A stretch of DNA of 64,000 bases, from NCBI RefSeq assembly GCF_048569485.1, contig NW_027442070.1, positions 310,001 through 374,000 of the forward strand, in the 5' to 3' direction. This document shows positions 58,858-64,000 of this stretch, piece after piece; positions within the stretch are counted from its first letter, which is position 1, and every line of letters starts with the position of its first letter. This DNA is from Anomaloglossus baeobatrachus (Eukaryota > Chordata > Amphibia > Anura > Aromobatidae). The position numbers and the translations under genes are program-made. The notes beneath the pieces are model-generated. The model did not search any database, was not told the DNA's origin, and saw only the letters and a list, made by a program, of their open reading frames with translations.

Positions 58858-59510
58858 ATGTGACGCCCTGACACTGCAGGTAGTCACACATAGGCCCCCG
58901 CATAACAACTTCCCTCACCTAAGTCACACAAAGCCAACCAGAAAACCCTAGTCACCTCCCCCAGGGAAAGACAGGCACACCAGTGGGCAGGACCAGACGG
59001 AAGGAAACGCCCACCTAAGGGTCTGGAGACCCCGGGGCAGGAAAAAGGAGTCAGTTGTTTTTAAGGAGAGTTGTGGAGTGAGGAGTAAGGAGTGGAGTCC
59101 AGGCCTCTGCTTTAGACCTGAGGCTGAACTGACAGGTTAGTTAACCCCGCTTAACTAACTTAAGACAACAAATGGGCTGCAATGCTGAGAACCTGCTTAC
59201 CTACGTAACTGATGAGGGAGGATGTCGCACATCCATGGGAAGATGTTCAAGCTCTCCTGCAGTTCTTGGTGGTCCGTACAGTCCGACCACTTCGAATTCT
59301 GAAAGGCACTCTTACCCTTTCTACCCTGGAACGAAGCTTACGCAAATAAACATGCTTGACCCTGGAATTGTTGACTCCGGTCTTCCTTTCATACCCCACA
59401 CCTCCATTCCCATTTCTTATTTAAAAGTAATTACACAGACACAAATTTATCTTTGGATAATTTTGGCCATAGCAGCCATTTTATTAACAAGAATACATAA
59501 CCAATAAAAT
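58858..59510 (+). mobile_element. LTR-like segment (copy B, fossil)
   Basis: Opens TGTGACGCCCTGACACTG. Inverted copy of 25310-25962. Confidence 0.4.
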
Positions 59511-60836
59511 TTGCAATGTGGTAAGGTCCTTGAAGCTACCAAAACCCTGGTGATTCCCATAACCGAGCAATAAAAAACCTCAACTTGCTCCCAGCCGTTA
59601 CCCACACTGACTCAGTAGCACCAAATGGTTAGGGTTAATCCTCCGTCAACCCCAACCACACCCCCAGGGGCCCCGACATACCCCGTCGGGGTTCCCCCCC
59701 AAAATCACTAGGGGACCATCAATTCTGCCAATGAGGGGATCCATACCCGGATGAATCCCCGAACCAATTTTAAACCAACTTCAAGGACCCACCAATAAAC
59801 AACACCACAACGAAGGCACCTTGAAACCCTTCAAGTGCCTGAGACCCCCCGCAAGCAAAGGGCCCTCTCAATACCTCCCTGCAAGCCAAGAGCCCATAAG
59901 TCAGTTCCCACCGCATTAAGGTGTACCCCGTCAGCCAACCAAAATTCCTCTTCCGTCCTTTCCAACTCAACATGCCGTATTGCTATACCCCCGTTCCGAC
60001 TAACAAACTTCGAGATCGCCCTATTAACCTTCGCCCGCGCCTTGTTCAACCTGTCAACTGACCGCGCTTTCTGCCAACTCTTTCTCGCTACTATCTCCGA
60101 CCAGACTATCGTTAGACCTGGAAACGACACCCATAACCGTAACAAATCATGTTTGATGTCCGTTATCAAGATTCGAAAAGGACGCCCACCCAAATCATTC
60201 CCCCCGGCATGCAACACTAAGATGTCAGGAGGTCTGTCCAACCGGGCGTATCTATGCACCTCCTGCAACACCCTGTTCCACCCTAACCCCCGAACACCGA
60301 GCCATCGCACGAGAGCCAGGTCCTTCTCAAAACCTAGCTGTCTCCCGTTCCATCTCGCGTCCGCTCGTCGGGCTCCCCAATACACATAAGAGTGGCCAAG
60401 GATCCAGACCAGGGAAGGAAGGGGGGGTGCTTCTGCAATACAAAATGTACAGACGACACCATTTTATTGCCTCACCAAACCAAATTGACAAAAAACACAC
60501 ACTCTCACCCCCCCATTGCTACCCTAATACCCCCCCCTTTTCCCCTCAATTGCCAACAACCACCTGGGGACGTACATACGACTTAAAGCGCTGCGACTTC
60601 CACCTACCAATCTGCTTAACTGTCTCCTCCGGTAGGCCGCATATAGAGGCCTCCTTCGCTGCCCCAATCCGAAAGACTTCGGATCTAACCCCAACGACTT
60701 CAAACATGCCCTAAAAACACTCACAAATTGGTATCTCGATAAAAAGGACCCATCCTCGTGACATAATAAGGGGCCATCCACCTTCGGACGGATCTGTTGA
60801 AAATTCCCAAGACACTTGAACGGGCACATATCAGCA
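59511..60836 (-). mobile_element. Ngaro-type element, 3' part (fossil, copy B)
   Basis: Inverted copy of 23986-25309: SGNH hydrolase region at about 59831-60385 and recombinase C-terminal part at about 60530-60836, both on the minus strand. Broken and truncated. Confidence 0.65.
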
Positions 60837-61282
60837 ATGCGTGGGGACATCACACACCAGTCTGTGAGCCGGAAGATGCAAATGACGCTGAAAGCCGGAA
60901 AGGCCGGCTGAAGCAGTAGGTGACTTTCGAAAATGTGCAGACAGGCGGCGAACTTTTACCAGCAGATCAGACAGCTCTGGGTATGAGTTTAGAAACCGCT
61001 GAACCACGAGGTTGAGCACATGGGCCACGCATGGAACATGTGTCAGCTGGCCTCGCCTCAAAGCCGCCACCAGGTTCCGGCCATTGTCACACACAACCTT
61101 TCCTGGCTTTAGGTTCAGAGGTGTGAGCCAGTGATCTGCATGCTGTTTTAGAGCTGTCCACACCTCTTCTGCATTGTGGGGTTTGTCACCTATGCAGATT
61201 AGCTGCAGCACAGCCTGTTGCCGCTTCGCCGAGGCAGTGCTGCAGTGCTTCCAGCTTGGGACTGGTGTGGAGGGTAAAGTAC
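60836..61282 (-). pseudogene. hAT transposase, central fragment (copy B)
   Basis: Inverted copy of 23539-23985, with the same two junctions. The junctions therefore predate the A3/B2 duplication. Confidence 0.85.
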
Positions 61283-64000
61283 TGATGGGGTGGGTGTCTG
61301 TGTGGCCCAATTTTTGGAAAAAAGGGAGACTCCGCTTGGAGTAACCCTTGCTTGCTGTGTTTTTAAAAGAAGCCAAGATGAACAGAGCTGGGATCAGGAA
61401 AGACTTTGCTACCTACCCCGGTGTCATCCTGGGGACGGTTAATTATGGCGTATTTTTGATTTTGCTTGATGCAAATCAAAACATCCTGTTTGCAACTAGG
61501 GCCCAAGTGCTGCCACTGATGGGGTGGGTGTCTGTGTGGCCCAATTTTTGGAAAAAAGGGAGACTCCGCTTGGAGTAACCCTTGCTTGCTGTGTTTTTAA
61601 AAGAAGCCAAGATGAACAGAGCTGGGATCAGGAAAGACTTTGCTACCTACCCCGGTGTCATCCTGGGGACGGTTAAGAATAGCGTATTTTTGAATGTGCT
61701 TGATGCAAATGTAGCTGTGAAGTGTACAACTGGGGCACAACTGCTGCCACTGAAGGGGTGGGTGTGTGTGGGGCCCAATTTTTGGAAAAAAGGGAGACTC
61801 CGCTTGGAGTAACCCTTGCTTGCTGTGTTTTTAAAAGAAGCCAAGATGAACAGAGCTGGGATCAGGAAAGACTTTGCTACCTACCCCGGTGTCATCCTGG
61901 GGACGGTTAATTATGGCGTATTTTTTAATGTGCTTGATGCAAATCAAAACATCCTGTTTGCAACTAGGGCCCAAGTGCTGCCACTGATGGGGTGGGTGTC
62001 TGTGTGGCCCAATTTTTGGAAAAAAGGGAGACTCCGCTTGGAGTAACCCTTGCTTGCTGTGTTTTTAAAAGAAGCCAAGATGAACAGAGCTGGGATCAGG
62101 AAAGACTTTGCTACCTACCCCGGTGTCATCCTGGGGACGGTTAATTATGGCGTATTTTTGAATGTGCTTGATGCAAATCAAAACATCCTGTTTGCAACTA
62201 GGGCCCAAGTGCTGCCACTGATGGGGTGGGTGTCTGTGTGGCCCAATTTTTGGAAAAAAGGGAGACTCCGCTTGGAGTAACCCTTGCTTGCTGTGTTTTT
62301 AAAAGAAGCCAAGATGAACAGAGCTGGGATCAGGAAAGACTTTGCTACCTACCCCGGTGTCATCCTGGGGACGGTTAAGAATAGCGTATTTTTGAATGTG
62401 CTTGATGCAAATGTAGCTGTGAAGTGTACAACTGGGGCACAACTGCTGCCACTGAAGGGGTGGGTGTGTGTGGGGCCCAATTTTTGGAAAAAAGGGAGAC
62501 TCCGCTTGGAGTAACCCTTGCTTGCTGTGTTTTTAAAAGAAGCCAAGATGAACAGAGCTGGGATCAGGAAAGACTTTGCTACCTACCCCGGTGTCATCCT
62601 GGGGACGGTTAATTATGGCGTATTTTTGAATGTGCTTGATGCAAATCAAAACATCCTGTTTGCAACTAGGGCCCAAGTGCTGCCACTGATGGGGTGGGTG
62701 TCTGTGTGGCCCAATTTTTGGAAAAAAGGGAGACTCCGCTTGGAGTAACCCTTGCTTGCTGTGTTTTTAAAAGAAGCCAAGATGAACAGAGCTGGGATCA
62801 GGAAAGACTTTGCTACCTACCCCGGTGTCATCCTGGGGACGGTTAATTATGGCGTATTTTTGAATGTGCTTGATGCAAATCAAAACATCCTGTTTGCAAC
62901 TAGGGCCCAAGTGCTGCCACTGATGGGGTGGGTGTCTGTGTGGCCCAATTTTTGGAAAAAAGGGAGACTCCGCTTGGAGTAACCCTTGCTTGCTGTGTTT
63001 TTAAAAGAAGCCAAGATGAACAGAGCTGGGATCAGGAAAGACTTTGCTACCTACCCCGGTGTCATCCTGGGGACGGTTAATTATGGCGAATTTTGGAATG
63101 TGCTTGATGCAAATCAAAACATCCTGTTTGCAACTAGGGCCCAAGTGCTGCCACTGATGGGGTGGGTGTCTGTGTGGCCCAATTTTTGGAAAAAAGGGAG
63201 ACTCCGCTTGGAGTAACCCTTGCTTGCTGTGTTTTTAAAAGAAGCCAAGATGAACAAGTCATGGGTCAGCAAAGACTTTATCTACCTACCCCGGTGTCAT
63301 CCTGGGGACGGATAAGAATGGCGTATTTTTGAATGTGCTTGATGCAAATCAAAACATCCTGTTTGCAACTAGGGCCCAAGTGCTGCCACTGATGGGGTGG
63401 GTGTCTGTGTGGCCCAATTTTTGGAAAAAAGGGAGACTCCGCTTGGAGTAACCCTTGCTTGCTGTGTTTTTAAAAGAAGCCAAGATGAACAGAGCTGGGA
63501 TCAGGAAAGACTTTGCTACCTACCCCGGTGTCATCCTGGGGACGGTTAATTATGGCGTATTTTTGAATGTGCTTGATGAAAATCAAAACATCCTGTTTGC
63601 AACTAGGGCCCAAGTGCTGCCACTGATGGGGTGGGTGTCTGTGTGGCCCAATTTTTGGAAAAAAGGGAGACTCCGCTTGGAGTAACCCTTGCTTGCTGTG
63701 TTTTTAAAAGAAGCCAAGATGAACAGAGCTGGGATCAGGAAAGACTTTGCTACCTACCCCGGTGTCATCCTGGGGACGGTTAATTATGGCGTATTTTTGA
63801 ATGTGCTTGATGCAAATCAAAACATCCTGTTTGCAACTAGGGCCCAAGTGCTGCCACTGATGGGGTGGGTGTCTGTGTGGCCCAATTTTTGGAAAAAAGG
63901 GAGACTCCGCTTGGAGTAACCCTTGCTTGCTGTGTTTTTAAAAGAAGCCAAGATGAACAAGTCATGGTCAGCAAAAACTTTATCTACCTACCCCGGTGTC
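61283..64000. repeat. 234-bp satellite array (copy B, runs off window end)
   Basis: Inverted relative to 16141-23538. Units start at 61348, 61582, 61816, 62050, 62284, 62518, 62752, 62986, 63220, 63455 and 63689, plus a partial unit. The subtype order matches copy A read backwards, except that copy B lacks the 3.4-kb palindromic insertion, the duplicated hAT end, and about two units. Confidence 0.9.

Overview
The window is eukaryotic and repeat-dominated, and I find no intact host protein gene in it. The mix of elements points to an amphibian, most likely a frog: Penelope-like elements (PLEs), Ty3/Gypsy and Ngaro-type fossils, hAT transposons with TAG(T/A)GATGAGCGA ends, L2/CR1-type LINE pieces, a MITE with CTAAAGG ends, and U2 snRNA gene copies. 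That assignment rests on repeat style, not on a marker gene.

Layout. Segment A1 (1-12275) is a foldback whose arms carry the C-terminal coding end and 3' region of a PLE. Its 2.5-kb loop holds two exons of a SET-domain gene, Gypsy and LINE pieces, and a U2 snRNA gene cut by a poly(A)-tailed insertion. A2 (11170-15811) is a decayed minus-strand gene of an unrecognised protein family, hit by at least three separate LTR insertions. A3 (15812-26170) has a hAT end, a 234-bp satellite, a 3.4-kb palindromic insertion with a hammerhead ribozyme motif in each arm, a hAT transposase piece and a Ngaro-type fossil. The Ngaro piece is folded back around a TCTG-rich loop onto 27027-29065. The middle (29425-45433) holds a second hAT piece, a single-arm copy of the PLE/U2 unit (C, 30985-36725) that continues into the other half of the U2 gene, a long Gypsy fossil (38630-41863), and the 3' half of a hAT transposon with its own 118-bp array. 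B1 (45643-58650) is a near-identical direct copy of A1. B2 (58651-64000) is A3 in inverted orientation.

Three observations matter most. First, hammerhead ribozyme motifs occur in three sequence contexts: a complete type-I fold at 31121-31181, a pair in the 3.4-kb palindrome, and relics in the PLE arms. Second, the 3.4-kb palindrome has a 17-bp target duplication and an empty site in B2. It looks like a short PLE derivative with inverted terminal repeats and a one-sided tail. Third, the U2 gene in copy C is split at nucleotide 37/38 by a 190-bp poly(A)-tailed sequence, as expected of a U2-targeting LINE, and the large palindromes fold exactly at that tail.

Taken together, four unrelated kinds of element in one window have become foldbacks. 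Either this locus favours palindrome formation, or part of the near-identical structure (A1/B1, A3/B2) is an assembly artefact. Read-level evidence would be needed to tell these apart.
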